Shown here in pieces: positions 40,425 through 49,848 of a DNA stretch of 64,000 nt. Within the stretch, counting starts at the first letter, position 1. The number at the start of each line of letters is the position of its first letter. A model generated the notes under the pieces. It worked only from the letters and a program-made list of their open reading frames with translations. It did not search any database and was not told the DNA's origin. Position numbers and translations under genes: made by a program. The DNA comes from Paenisporosarcina quisquiliarum_A (lineage in GTDB: Bacteria; Bacillota; Bacilli; Bacillales_A; Planococcaceae). The stretch spans positions 79,784 to 143,783 of the forward strand of contig NZ_JBHZRU010000008.1 in the NCBI RefSeq assembly GCF_043641925.1, in the 5' to 3' direction.

Positions 40425-43322
40425 TTGAAAAACCAGGAAATACGTATAGAAGGTGCTCGAGCACATAATTTAAAAAATCTATCTTTATCGATTCCACGTG
40501 ATAAGCTCGTCGTTATGACGGGTTTATCAGGTTCCGGTAAATCATCTTTAGCATTCGATACGATATATGCGGAAGGTCAACGTCGTTATGTTGAATCACT
40601 TTCTGCTTATGCTAGACAGTTTTTAGGTCAAATGGATAAGCCAGAAGTTGACTCCATAGAGGGGTTATCGCCAGCCATTTCAATCGATCAAAAAACGACG
40701 AGCCGTAATCCGCGTTCAACAGTTGGGACAGTAACGGAAATTTATGATTATTTGCGACTATTGTATGCACGTGTAGGAAAACCGATATGTCCAAATCACG
40801 GGATTGAAATTACTTCCCAAACAATCGAACAAATGGTTGATCGCTTACTCGAGTTTCCAGAAAAAACACGCATGCAAATTCTAGCTCCCATTGTTTCGGG
40901 TCGTAAAGGAACACATGCCAAAATGCTGGAAGATGTTAAAAAGCAAGGTTATGTAAGGGTTCGTGTAAATGGTGATTTAATGGACTTAGACGATGACATT
41001 CAATTAGAGAAAAATAAAAAGCACGATATTGAAATTGTCATTGACCGAATTGTGATGAAGGAAGATATTGCTCCACGTCTTGCAGACTCATTGGAATCGG
41101 CATTACGTTTAGCTGATGGACGAGTACTGATTGATGTAATGGAGCATGAAGAGATCTTATTTAGTGAACATCATGCATGTCCAATTTGTGGATTCTCAAT
41201 TGGAGAACTAGAACCACGTATGTTTTCATTTAACAGTCCTTTTGGTGCTTGCCAAGAATGTGATGGTTTAGGAACAAAACTTGAGGTAGATCCAGAATTA
41301 GTCATTCCTGATTGGTCCCTATCTCTTAAAAAGGGTGCCATTGCCCCTTGGGAACCAACGAGTTCGCAATATTACCCACAATTATTAGAAGCAGTATGTA
41401 AGCATTATAAAATTGATATGTCTGTTCCAGTTGAAGAACTACCAAAAGAACAAATGGATAAAATTTTATATGGTTCAGGGTCAGATAAAATTAGATTTAG
41501 ATATGAGAATGATTTTGGACAAGTACGAGACAATGCTATTCACTTTGAAGGAGTTATTCCAAATATTGAACGTCGATTTAAAGAGACATCATCTGATTAC
41601 ATCCGAGATCAAATGGAAAAATACATGGCGCAACAAGATTGCCCAACATGTAAAGGTTATCGTTTAAAACCTGAAACATTAGCAGTGAAGGTTGATTCTA
41701 TTCATATTGGGAAAGTCACAGAATTCTCGATAGAAGAAGCCGATAAATTCTTTGATCAATTGCGTTTATCGGAAAAAGATATGCAAATTGCCAAGATGAT
41801 TTTACGTGAAATTCGAGAGCGTTTAGGATTTTTAATTAATGTTGGGTTGGATTACCTTACATTAAGCCGTGCAGCTGGAACCTTATCTGGAGGAGAAGCA
41901 CAACGAATTAGATTAGCTACGCAAATTGGGTCACGTCTTACAGGCGTACTATACATTTTGGATGAGCCATCCATCGGTTTGCATCAACGAGATAATGATC
42001 GCTTGATTGCTACCTTAAAAAATATGAGGGATATCGGCAATACGTTAATCGTTGTTGAACATGATGAAGATACAATGATGGCAGCTGATTACTTAATAGA
42101 CGTTGGTCCAGGCGCTGGTGTTCATGGAGGAGAAATCGTGGCATCTGGAACTCCGGAGCAAGTAATGAAAAGTAAAAAATCTTTAACTGGCCAGTATTTG
42201 AGTGGGAAGAAATTCATTCCACTTCCAATTGAACGTAGAAAGCCAGATGGACGCATGATTTCGATAAAAGGTGCAACTGAAAATAATTTAAAAAATGTTT
42301 CAGTTGATATTCCACTAGGAATCTTCACATCAATAACAGGCGTTTCAGGATCAGGGAAAAGTACGTTAATCAATGAGATTTTACATAAATCTCTCGCCCA
42401 AAAACTGAATCGTGCCAAAGCGAAGCCTGGGCAACATAAAGAAATTACGGGTGTGGAAGCACTTGAAAAAGTAATCGATATCGATCAATCACCTATTGGT
42501 CGTACACCTAGATCAAATCCAGCGACCTATACAGGCGTATTTGATGATATTCGGGATGTCTTTGCATCAACGAATGAAGCAAAAGTTCGAGGATATCTAA
42601 AAGGACGATTTAGCTTCAATGTAAAAGGCGGTCGTTGTGAAGCATGTCGCGGCGATGGAATCATTAAAATTGAAATGCATTTCTTACCGGATGTTTATGT
42701 CCCATGTGAAATCTGTCATGGGAAACGCTATAACCGTGAAACACTCGAAGTTCGTTATAAAGGTCAAAACATCGCAGAGATATTAAAGATGACGATTGAA
42801 GATGCAACGAAATTCTTTGAAAACATTCCAAAGATACAACGAAAACTACAAACAATTGTTGATGTAGGTCTTGGTTACATGGAATTAGGACAACCAGCAA
42901 CGACTTTATCGGGCGGGGAAGCCCAACGAGTGAAACTTGCTTCAGAATTACACAAACGTTCAAATGGTAAGTCTTTTTATATTTTGGATGAGCCAACAAC
43001 TGGTTTGCATGCCCATGACATTGCTCGTTTGCTGATTGTTTTGCAAAGGCTTGTAGAAAATGGAGATACGGTTGTAGTCATTGAACATAATTTAGATGTG
43101 ATTAAAACGTCTGATTATATTATTGACTTAGGACCTGAAGGCGGAGACAAAGGTGGAACGATTTTAGCGGTTGGTACACCAGAAGAAATTGCGAAAGTCA
43201 AAAAATCATATACAGGTCATTATTTAAAACCTGTACTTGAGCGCGAACGAAAACGAATGGATGTAGAATTAGAAAAAGCTTCTAAGAAAAAAACAAAAAA
43301 AGTCCCAGTAGAAGCAAAATGA
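40425..43322 (+). CDS. uvrA: UvrABC excision nuclease subunit A
   Basis: DNA-damage recognition ATPase of about 965 residues with two ABC modules. The first Walker A is GLSGSGKSSLAFDTIYAEGQ and the second GVSGSGKSTLINE. The zinc fingers show CPICGF and CQECDG pairs and CEACRGDG with CEICHG. Two signatures, TLSGGEAQRIRLA and TLSGGEAQRVKLA, are present. Two TTG starts are possible; 40425 lies nine bases after AAGGA, while 40419 is too close. It follows uvrB within six bases. Its stop codon overlaps the -35 box of a SigW promoter. Confidence 0.96.
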   Translation: MKNQEIRIEGARAHNLKNLSLSIPRDKLVVMTGLSGSGKSSLAFDTIYAEGQRRYVESLSAYARQFLGQMDKPEVDSIEGLSPAISIDQKTTSRNPRSTVGTVTEIYDYLRLLYARVGKPICPNHGIEITSQTIEQMVDRLLEFPEKTRMQILAPIVSGRKGTHAKMLEDVKKQGYVRVRVNGDLMDLDDDIQLEKNKKHDIEIVIDRIVMKEDIAPRLADSLESALRLADGRVLIDVMEHEEILFSEHHACPICGFSIGELEPRMFSFNSPFGACQECDGLGTKLEVDPELVIPDWSLSLKKGAIAPWEPTSSQYYPQLLEAVCKHYKIDMSVPVEELPKEQMDKILYGSGSDKIRFRYENDFGQVRDNAIHFEGVIPNIERRFKETSSDYIRDQMEKYMAQQDCPTCKGYRLKPETLAVKVDSIHIGKVTEFSIEEADKFFDQLRLSEKDMQIAKMILREIRERLGFLINVGLDYLTLSRAAGTLSGGEAQRIRLATQIGSRLTGVLYILDEPSIGLHQRDNDRLIATLKNMRDIGNTLIVVEHDEDTMMAADYLIDVGPGAGVHGGEIVASGTPEQVMKSKKSLTGQYLSGKKFIPLPIERRKPDGRMISIKGATENNLKNVSVDIPLGIFTSITGVSGSGKSTLINEILHKSLAQKLNRAKAKPGQHKEITGVEALEKVIDIDQSPIGRTPRSNPATYTGVFDDIRDVFASTNEAKVRGYLKGRFSFNVKGGRCEACRGDGIIKIEMHFLPDVYVPCEICHGKRYNRETLEVRYKGQNIAEILKMTIEDATKFFENIPKIQRKLQTIVDVGLGYMELGQPATTLSGGEAQRVKLASELHKRSNGKSFYILDEPTTGLHAHDIARLLIVLQRLVENGDTVVVIEHNLDVIKTSDYIIDLGPEGGDKGGTILAVGTPEEIAKVKKSYTGHYLKPVLERERKRMDVELEKASKKKTKKVPVEAK

Positions 43323-43345
43323 AACCTTTTATCTTCTGATTCGTA
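43320..43345 (+). promoter_or_regulatory. SigW-type (ECF) promoter of yvlB
   Basis: TGAAAC and CGTA are separated by exactly 16 bp, the SigW consensus of Bacillus. The -35 starts at the uvrA TGA stop codon. B. subtilis yvlABCD is a known SigW operon. Confidence 0.75.
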
Positions 43346-43400
43346 TGTATAAAGGAATAGAAAGGTATGCCTAAAAGCAACCTTAGAGGAGGCCAATAAT

Positions 43401-44546
43401 ATGCAAGAAGAACGTAAACGCATTTTAGACTTAGTTGAAAAAGGTTCGATTTCTGCTCAAGAAGCGTTAGTATTGCTAGAGGCTCTAGGAAATGAAACGA
43501 GTAATACGACTGGTCCTACTAAACAGATGGAACAGCCGACTCATTCAAGTCACTCCAACAAAGAAACACATACGAAAAGTTCAACATCATCTCAAGCAGA
43601 TGATTTCATGGAAGATATTAAACGGGATTTTTCTCAATTTGGCGATCGATTCATGCAATTAATGCAATCAGCCGTTGGAAAGATGAAATCATTTGATTTC
43701 GATATGCCTTTTGGTGAGCCAATGGAGTTCCACCACACCATCCACAAGGAAGAAATGGATTTTAACAACATTTCAGCAGATTTAGCCAATGGTAAGTTAG
43801 AGATTTATCCATCACAAGACGGGAAGCTGCGAGCAGAATGTCACGTGAAAGTCTACAGATCTTCTTCTGAAGAAGAAGGGAAAAGAGAATTCCATGATAA
43901 GTTTGTGTTTGTGGTAGATCAACAAAAATTACGTATTATTAGTGATTTGAAAACGACTTCCGTAAATATTGTTCTTTATATACCAAAAGCAAAATACGAT
44001 TCTATTTCGGTGCGATTGTTTAATGGTGCATTCAATGGGAAACACCTCGAAACAGACCGTTTAAAAGTGAAAACTGCGAACGGGAAGATTGAACTTAAGG
44101 ATTGTTCAATCGAGGATGGAGAAATCCAAACAGCGAATGGAGCTATTCTTGTAAAAGATGCAAAAGGGAATAAAATCGATGCCGAAACAATTAATGGGCG
44201 TATTTATATCGATGGGCTTCTGAAAAATATTGAAGCACAATCTGTAAATGGTCATGTGGCATTAACGACAAAAAATAAAGAAGCTACTAAAATAGAAGGT
44301 CTTGCAGTAGCAGGATCCGTAGAAATTTACGTTCCATCCTCCGTTGCTTTACAAGGTGAAGTATCATCGAACTTTGGCAAAATGGATGTTGCTTTGCCAG
44401 ATGTAACGAGATTAAATGAACAAGACCATTTCTTACAAAAGAATATTCGTTTTACAAAAGACCTTGAAGGCTCATCTGCTCCTTTATACATCAAAGGTGA
44501 AGCGAAAACAGGTTCAATCTTAGTTCGCTACATTAGTTCTGAATAA
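43401..44546 (+). CDS. yvlB: DUF4097 (YvlB-like) envelope-stress protein
   Basis: A 381-residue protein. The N-terminal helix (about 1-30, EERKRILDLVEKGSISAQEALVLLEAL) is the SHOCT-like segment found in YvlB. After a low-complexity Ser/Thr/His linker (about 35-65) the C-terminal half forms the repeated beta-solenoid of DUF4097 (repeats such as VKTANGKIELKD, IQTANGAILVKD and AETINGRIYIDG). Function is unknown; SigW control suggests a role in envelope stress. In B. subtilis it is part of yvlABCD; here yvlB stands alone, closed by a terminator. GAGGAGG precedes the ATG. Confidence 0.85.
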   Translation: MQEERKRILDLVEKGSISAQEALVLLEALGNETSNTTGPTKQMEQPTHSSHSNKETHTKSSTSSQADDFMEDIKRDFSQFGDRFMQLMQSAVGKMKSFDFDMPFGEPMEFHHTIHKEEMDFNNISADLANGKLEIYPSQDGKLRAECHVKVYRSSSEEEGKREFHDKFVFVVDQQKLRIISDLKTTSVNIVLYIPKAKYDSISVRLFNGAFNGKHLETDRLKVKTANGKIELKDCSIEDGEIQTANGAILVKDAKGNKIDAETINGRIYIDGLLKNIEAQSVNGHVALTTKNKEATKIEGLAVAGSVEIYVPSSVALQGEVSSNFGKMDVALPDVTRLNEQDHFLQKNIRFTKDLEGSSAPLYIKGEAKTGSILVRYISSE

Positions 44547-44557
44547 ACAAGTAAAAA

Positions 44558-44587
44558 ACCCGAATCGATTTCGATTCGGGTTTTCCT
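44558..44587. terminator. Bidirectional terminator between yvlB and the amidase gene
   Basis: AACCCGAATCGA pairs with TCGATTCGGGTT, with T residues after it and A residues before it. Confidence 0.85.
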
Positions 44588-44591
44588 TTTC

Positions 44592-45152
44592 CTAACATTG
44601 TTTCGTTCTTTCAATAAAACGTTGAATTCCATTTGAGATTCCATCAGCACATTGTTGCTGATACATCGGTTCTTTCAGTAACTGCATTTCTTGTTTATTC
44701 GTCATGAAACCGCATTCTACTAGTACTGCAGGCATATTCGTTTCTCGCAAAACTGCGAAGTTTCCTTGTTTGATACCCCTATTTTTACGTCCTGTTGACT
44801 TGATGATCTCTTGGTTAATAAAAGCAGCAAAACTCCTCGTGATACTTCTCGCGTTTAACCATGTAAAGGTTTCAATCCCATTTACTTCATTCCATTGTGT
44901 ACCAAATGCGTTTGCATGTATCGAAATGAATAAATCTGCTTTCATACGATTAGCTAAGGTGATCCGCTCATTCAAAGGAACATCTCGATTAATATCGTGT
45001 GAAAAAATACATAGGACATTCTTGCTTTGCAAGTTCTTTTTGAGTCGCCTAGCGACTGCTTCATTGAACTCAAATTCTCTTAACTGACCGTCTGGTGAAC
45101 GTTTACCAGGGGTGTGTGGTCCATGACCTGCATCAATAATGATTTTCAACAT
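44592..45152 (-). CDS. N-acetylmuramoyl-L-alanine amidase (Amidase_3)
   Basis: A 186-residue zinc amidase that cleaves the bond between MurNAc and the stem peptide. Zinc ligands are expected at His in DAGHGPHTPG, Glu in REFEFNEAVA and His in ISIHANAF, with the catalytic Glu in VLVECGFM. It is only the catalytic domain, with no signal peptide and no wall-binding repeats, as in CwlC-type enzymes that act inside the sporulating mother cell or are released by lysis. GAGGAGGG precedes the ATG. Confidence 0.87.
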   Translation of the reverse strand: MLKIIIDAGHGPHTPGKRSPDGQLREFEFNEAVARRLKKNLQSKNVLCIFSHDINRDVPLNERITLANRMKADLFISIHANAFGTQWNEVNGIETFTWLNARSITRSFAAFINQEIIKSTGRKNRGIKQGNFAVLRETNMPAVLVECGFMTNKQEMQLLKEPMYQQQCADGISNGIQRFIERTKQC

Positions 45153-45293
45153 TTATCAACCCTCCTCTTTCCTATATAGAAAGGAATTCAAGAAAAGGGA
45201 CAACTTGAGTTAAAATCATTTCATTTCTCGGTAGTCATGCTAAAATATGAAGCATGAAGAATGATTCGAAATTCGAAGAAAGCAGGTGATTTT

Positions 45294-46229
45294 TTGGTTC
45301 AAGTTTCCACCAAGGACGTGAAAGAAATGTTTGAATTAAGTTTAGTCAGCGGACAGGAAGGCATTGGACGTCATATCTCAGTTAGTGATATTTCTAGACC
45401 TGGACTTGAGATGGCCGGTTATTTCACCCATTATCCTGCTAATCGTGTACAGTTATTAGGTAAAACGGAATTATCCTTTTTTGATATGCTCTTGCCTCAT
45501 GAACGAAAGGAGCGCATGAAAAAACTATGTTCACCTGAAACACCTGCCATTATTATTTCGCATGGGATGAACGTTCCCGAAGAGTTAAAAAAAGCAGCGA
45601 ATGAGGAAAATGTCCCCGTATTAACGACTAAAATGCCAACGACACGCTTTTCAAGTCTACTGACTAATTTCCTTGAAAGTAAACTAGCTCCAACGACTGC
45701 TGTTCATGGCGTATTAGTCGATGTATATGGAGTAGGTGTATTAATCACCGGAAAGAGTGGCGTAGGTAAGAGTGAAACTGCGTTGGAATTAGTGAAACGT
45801 GGACATCGCTTAGTCGCTGATGATTGTGTAGAAATTAGACAAGAAGCTGAAAACACTCTTGTAGGAAGCGCACCAAAGCTGATTGAACATTTACTTGAGA
45901 TTCGTGGAGTAGGAATTATCGATATCATGACCCTGTTTGGTGCAAGTGCCATTCGCAGCTTTAAACGTATTTCCCTCGTTATTGACTTAGAAATTTGGGA
46001 TGCGAATAAAACGTATGATCGACTTGGGTTAGATGAAGAGAAAATGAAAATCATCGACACGGATCTGACCAAGTTCACGATTCCTGTTCGTCCAGGTCGA
46101 AACTTAGCTGTTATTATTGAAGTAGCATCTATGAACCATCGTTTAAAACGAATGGGCGTAAATGCAGCAGAAGAGTTTTCAAATCGATTAAACGATGTCA
46201 TCAGTCAAAATGAGGACGCTTCTTATTAA
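45294..46229 (+). CDS. hprK: HPr kinase/phosphorylase HprK
   Basis: Bifunctional enzyme that phosphorylates and dephosphorylates Ser46 of HPr and Crh, the signal for CcpA-mediated catabolite repression. From TTG 45294 it has 311 residues (310 in B. subtilis). The P-loop is GKSGVGKSETAL (about 152-163), preceded by LAPTTAVHGVLV, with the HprK signature HLLEIRGVGIIDI. The frame is open to 45261, but AGGTG seven bases before TTG 45294 fits the family N-terminus. Its target Crh is encoded at 62.7 kb in this window. Confidence 0.94.
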   Translation: MVQVSTKDVKEMFELSLVSGQEGIGRHISVSDISRPGLEMAGYFTHYPANRVQLLGKTELSFFDMLLPHERKERMKKLCSPETPAIIISHGMNVPEELKKAANEENVPVLTTKMPTTRFSSLLTNFLESKLAPTTAVHGVLVDVYGVGVLITGKSGVGKSETALELVKRGHRLVADDCVEIRQEAENTLVGSAPKLIEHLLEIRGVGIIDIMTLFGASAIRSFKRISLVIDLEIWDANKTYDRLGLDEEKMKIIDTDLTKFTIPVRPGRNLAVIIEVASMNHRLKRMGVNAAEEFSNRLNDVISQNEDASY

Positions 46230-46679
46230 AAAGTGTAATAAGCTCTTTACTTAAAATTAATTAATACATCTAGAGAATTTTAGATTGATGCAAGCATGCG
46301 ATTGCTCGGTGATTTTGACTTTCTCGTCTTACTTCAACGTACATGCTAAATTTTTCAAGAACTTATTATGTGAAATTGTTGGCTAGATGGATGTAGGTAA
46401 AAGTTAAAGATTTACATGTGCAAAATTGTTTAAGGGTAGCTGATTACTTTTGATATGGAGTAAAACGGCGAAGACTCCAGCGGGATAAGCGAAGTGTCGA
46501 AATCCACTCGGACGATAAGTCCGAGTTAGTTCGGCGCAAGCCCGCGGAAAGCGGAGCTGTTTTGCGGAATATAAAAAAAACGTTTAATTTTAAACTTAGG
46601 GTAGATTTTAAATGAAAAAGGAATCAACAATATTAATAAACAGAACTAACTAAATAGAGAGCTTTGGAAGGAGAACAAC
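46230..46679. other. Intergenic region between hprK and lgt
   Basis: This 450-bp stretch holds one palindromic repeat (46456-46570). I see no gene in the rest. In B. subtilis hprK and lgt are nearly contiguous, so the repeat has probably widened the gap. Confidence 0.6.
46456..46570. repeat. Palindromic intergenic repeat
   Basis: It begins near GGCGAAGACTCCAGCGGG and ends near CCCGCGGAAAGCGGAG, with an internal perfect 8-bp hairpin (ACTCGGAC/GTCCGAGT, 46505-46525). It is clearly richer in GC than its flanks and has the layout of the segment at 1-95. No coding potential. Confidence 0.7.
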
Positions 46680-47492
46680 ATGAATTTTTTACTAGGAGCA
46701 ATTGATCCGATCGCCTTTTCACTCGGACCAATTGATGTACGTTGGTACGGCGTTATTATCGCAACAGGTATCGTTATTGCCTTTTTAGTTGCACAAAAAG
46801 AGATGGTGAAACGTGGATTTCACCCTGATTTCCTAACAGATGTATTAATTTGGGCAGTTCCTTTAGCCATTTTAGGCGCAAGGTTATATTACGTAATATT
46901 TAAATGGGAATTTTACGCTCAGAACCCAGGAAAGATTCTTCAAATTTGGGAAGGCGGCTTAGCCATACATGGTGCTTTAATCGTTTCATTTATTGTCGCC
47001 TATGTATTTACGAAAAAGAGAGACGTATCATTCTTAAAGCTTGCCGACATGACTGCACCGAGTATTTTAATCGGGCAAACGGTTGGTCGTTGGGGTAACT
47101 TCATGAACCAAGAAGCACATGGTGGAGAAGTTTCAAGGTCATTTTTAGAGAATTTATTCTTACCTGACTGGATTATTAACCAAATGTATATTGATGGGAC
47201 TTATTATCACCCAACTTTTTTATATGAATCATTGTGGAATTTTACGGGTGTTATGATCATGATTGCACTCCGACGTGTTAACTTACTTCGTGGCGAAATG
47301 TTTTTATTTTATATCATGTGGTATTCCTTCGGACGCTTCTTTATTGAAGGAATGAGAACGGACAGTTTGTATTTAATCGGTGAGTTACGCACCGCACAAG
47401 TGATATCCATTATAGGTTTTGCTGTGGCGTTAATTATCGTAATTTATAGAAGAGTAATGATAAAAAATGCAGCACGCTATAAAGATGCTTAA
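46680..47492 (+). CDS. lgt: Prolipoprotein diacylglyceryl transferase Lgt
   Basis: Membrane enzyme of 270 residues that transfers diacylglycerol from phosphatidylglycerol to the lipobox Cys of prolipoproteins. About seven membrane helices. The Lgt signature is GRWGNFMNQEAHG (about 140-152), and the essential Arg residues in GARLYYV and GRFFIEGMRTDS are present. Together with yvoD, ppaX and yvoF it keeps the B. subtilis order. GGAAGGAG precedes the ATG. Confidence 0.95.
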   Translation: MNFLLGAIDPIAFSLGPIDVRWYGVIIATGIVIAFLVAQKEMVKRGFHPDFLTDVLIWAVPLAILGARLYYVIFKWEFYAQNPGKILQIWEGGLAIHGALIVSFIVAYVFTKKRDVSFLKLADMTAPSILIGQTVGRWGNFMNQEAHGGEVSRSFLENLFLPDWIINQMYIDGTYYHPTFLYESLWNFTGVMIMIALRRVNLLRGEMFLFYIMWYSFGRFFIEGMRTDSLYLIGELRTAQVISIIGFAVALIIVIYRRVMIKNAARYKDA

Positions 47493-47511
47493 AGAGTGAG
47501 GATGTTCATTC

Positions 47512-48450
47512 ATGTCAACTATAAAAAAGGGATTATTGGTAGGTTTTCAAACAACATGGACACTTAGCAAAATCATATTTCCCATCACTCTAATCCTTGT
47601 AATCTTGCAATTTACACCAATTCTTCCGTGGGTTATTAATTTCGTTTCGCCCATTATGAGTGTGTTTGGATTAAGAGGAGAAGCGGCGATTCCCTTAGTT
47701 TTAGGTAACTTCCTAAATCTGTACGCTGGAATTGCTGGGATTTTATCACTTGAATTGACGGTTAATGAAGTTTTTATATTAGCAGTGATGCTTTCTTTTT
47801 CGCATAATTTATTTATTGAAACGGCCGTAGCTTTAAAAGTTGGTGTGAAATTGTGGGTCGTATTGTTAGTGCGGTTAGGTCTAGCCTCAATCTCAGCGAT
47901 TGTTATCAACCTTGTTTGGTCAGGCGGTTCTGAGGTTGCTACATATGGAATGGCACCAAAAGTAGCAGCAGTGCCGGATGGATGGGTTGAAATCATATTA
48001 CTAGGATTGCAGAAAGCAAGCTTCGGCGTTGTACAACTAGCTTTGGTCGTAATTCCACTTATGGTGATTATTCAATACTTGAAAGACCGAAACTATTTAC
48101 AACGATTCTCTGAAAAACTAATACCTTTAACGAAAGTATTAGGGATTGCACCAAATGCTTCGATGACACTTGTGTCAGGATTGGTCATCGGTCTAGCTTT
48201 TGGCGCAGGTGTTATGATTCAAGCAGTTAGAGAAGATGGCGTCAGTAAGAAAGATGCCACACTTGTGTTTATCTTTTTAGTCGCCTGTCATGCCATAGTT
48301 GAGGATACGCTTATATTTATTCCTCTCGGTATTCCGATTTTGCCTTTATTTTTCTTAAGACTTTTCACTGCTTTTGTATTAACCATTGTGGTAGCAACGG
48401 TTTGGAGACGAGCAGAACAAACTAAACAAAAGGAAGTGTTTAACTCATGA
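47512..48450 (+). CDS. yvoD: Nucleoside-recognition/gate domain membrane protein YvoD
   Basis: A 312-residue integral membrane protein with two Gate (nucleoside-recognition) halves, similar to spore maturation proteins SpmA/SpmB, and about eight helices. Function is unknown. It lies 19 bp after lgt and overlaps ppaX by 4 bp, as in B. subtilis. Confidence 0.85.
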   Translation: MSTIKKGLLVGFQTTWTLSKIIFPITLILVILQFTPILPWVINFVSPIMSVFGLRGEAAIPLVLGNFLNLYAGIAGILSLELTVNEVFILAVMLSFSHNLFIETAVALKVGVKLWVVLLVRLGLASISAIVINLVWSGGSEVATYGMAPKVAAVPDGWVEIILLGLQKASFGVVQLALVVIPLMVIIQYLKDRNYLQRFSEKLIPLTKVLGIAPNASMTLVSGLVIGLAFGAGVMIQAVREDGVSKKDATLVFIFLVACHAIVEDTLIFIPLGIPILPLFFLRLFTAFVLTIVVATVWRRAEQTKQKEVFNS

Positions 48451-49103
48451 ATAAACAACCAATAACGACACTTCTGTTCGATTTTGATGGAACCTTATTA
48501 GATACGAACGATTTGATCATTCAAACCTTCTTAAGTGTTTTAGGAAACCGATACCCTGGACGATTTACAAAAGAAGATTGTTTGCATTTTATTGGACCTT
48601 CTTTAAAACAAACATTTGACTCTATTGATGAAACGTTAACGGATGAATTAATCCAAGAATATCGTGCCTTAAATATAGAAATGCATGACGATCTTGTGGT
48701 GGAGTATGATGGGGTATCAGAGACACTTAGACTATTAAAAGCACGGGGTATTAAACTGGCGATTGTCTCCACTAAAAAGAAAGACATCATTTTGCGTGGT
48801 TTAAAATGGATGGGTATCGAAGATATATTTGAAGTGGTGATCGGATTAGATGATGTGGTGAATCCAAAACCGGATCCAGAACCCATACTTATTGCTTTGT
48901 CACGGTTAAATGCTTCAAAAGATGAAGCCATTATGATTGGTGATAATTATCATGATATCGAAGGTGGGCAAAATGCTGGTGTTCGAACTGCCGGTGTTGC
49001 ATGGACAGCTAAAGGTGAGGAATATTTAGCTTCATTTAATCCAACCTACATGTTACAGCACATTTCTGATTTACTTCAAATGGTTGAAGGACAGAAGGTA
49101 TGA
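48447..49103 (+). CDS. ppaX: Pyrophosphatase PpaX
   Basis: HAD-superfamily phosphatase of 218 residues. The nucleophile motif is FDFDGTLLDTND (about 11-22), motif II is IVSTKKKD, and motifs III/IV include NPKPDPEP and MIGDNYHDIEGG. PpaX removes the pyrophosphate made when HprK dephosphorylates Ser-P-HPr by phosphorolysis, which explains its conserved nearness to hprK. It overlaps both neighbours by 4 bp. Confidence 0.93.
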   Translation: MNKQPITTLLFDFDGTLLDTNDLIIQTFLSVLGNRYPGRFTKEDCLHFIGPSLKQTFDSIDETLTDELIQEYRALNIEMHDDLVVEYDGVSETLRLLKARGIKLAIVSTKKKDIILRGLKWMGIEDIFEVVIGLDDVVNPKPDPEPILIALSRLNASKDEAIMIGDNYHDIEGGQNAGVRTAGVAWTAKGEEYLASFNPTYMLQHISDLLQMVEGQKV

Positions 49104-49627
49104 GAAGAACGGATCGGTTTCCTGTAAAAGGAGCAAATTCTTTATGGCATATTTATCAGACAGTGCCATTTTTCAAGGTCATGAAAAACTTCGTTGTTAT
49201 TCAGCTAGGTCGATACAGTCCTTCACTTCCATTCAAAAATTGGCTTTATCGCACCTTTTTAAATATGAAGGTGGGGGATCAAACCTCCTTTGCGCTTATG
49301 GTTATGCCCGATGTGATGTTCCCCGAGCGTATATCAATAGGGAAGAATTCAATAATTGGTTATAATACCACCATATTGGCACATGAATATCTAATTGATG
49401 AATATAGAATTGGCGATGTGGTCATTGGTGATCGCGTATTAATTGGTGCTAATTCGACCATATTACCAGGAGTGCATATCGGTAATGATGCCATCGTTTC
49501 TGCAGCAACACTCGTTCACCAAGACATCCCTGCAGGAAGTTTTGTGGGTGGAAATCCAATGAAAATCATTTATACCGCTGAAGAAATGCTGAAGCGAAAT
49601 AATATACAACTAGAAAAGACTTTATGA
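49100..49627 (+). CDS. yvoF: Hexapeptide-repeat acetyltransferase YvoF
   Basis: A 175-residue left-handed beta-helix acetyltransferase. Hexapeptide repeats run from about 75 to 150 (IGDVVIGDRVLIGANSTILPG, with further VHIGNDAIVSA). The C-terminal loop carries GGNPMKIIY, typical of maltose/galactoside-type acetyltransferases. The acceptor is unknown. It overlaps ppaX by 4 bp and is the last gene of the operon; a terminator begins within its final codons. Confidence 0.87.
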   Translation: MRRTDRFPVKGANSLWHIYQTVPFFKVMKNFVVIQLGRYSPSLPFKNWLYRTFLNMKVGDQTSFALMVMPDVMFPERISIGKNSIIGYNTTILAHEYLIDEYRIGDVVIGDRVLIGANSTILPGVHIGNDAIVSAATLVHQDIPAGSFVGGNPMKIIYTAEEMLKRNNIQLEKTL

Positions 49628-49658
49628 AGAGAATTTCCTCACTTCATAAGGTCTTTTT
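49617..49658 (+). terminator. Terminator of the lgt-yvoD-ppaX-yvoF operon
   Basis: AGACTTTATGAAG pairs with CTTCATAAGGTCT (one T-G pair), followed by seven T. Confidence 0.85.
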
Positions 49659-49746
49659 TTACAACCGAAAGGGTATACGAATTAGATAGCATTCTAAATT
49701 AAAAACTTAGCTTGTATCAGTTTACATATAAGCAATGATTTATTAA

Positions 49747-49775
49747 TTGACTGTGACCCATGTATACGATAAAAT
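49747..49775 (+). promoter_or_regulatory. Promoter of the his operon
   Basis: TTGACT and TAAAAT with 17-bp spacing. The leader to hisZ is only about 70 nt, too short for a T-box, and I see no His-specific riboswitch. Confidence 0.7.
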
Positions 49776-49848
49776 AGTTTTTATTTCAGTGTAGTAGTAT
49801 GCTAGTGTGATAAAGTAAAATATCCTTATTTTAGGAAGTGGAAAATTC

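Noticed and set aside
49084..49365. 93-codon frame overlapping yvoF
   Set aside because: A shifted-frame shadow of yvoF, which has the hexapeptide repeats and the coupled start.
49659..49848. Possible T-box riboswitch before hisZ
   Set aside because: The leader after the promoter is about 70 nt, with no specifier loop, T-box motif or terminator/antiterminator pair.
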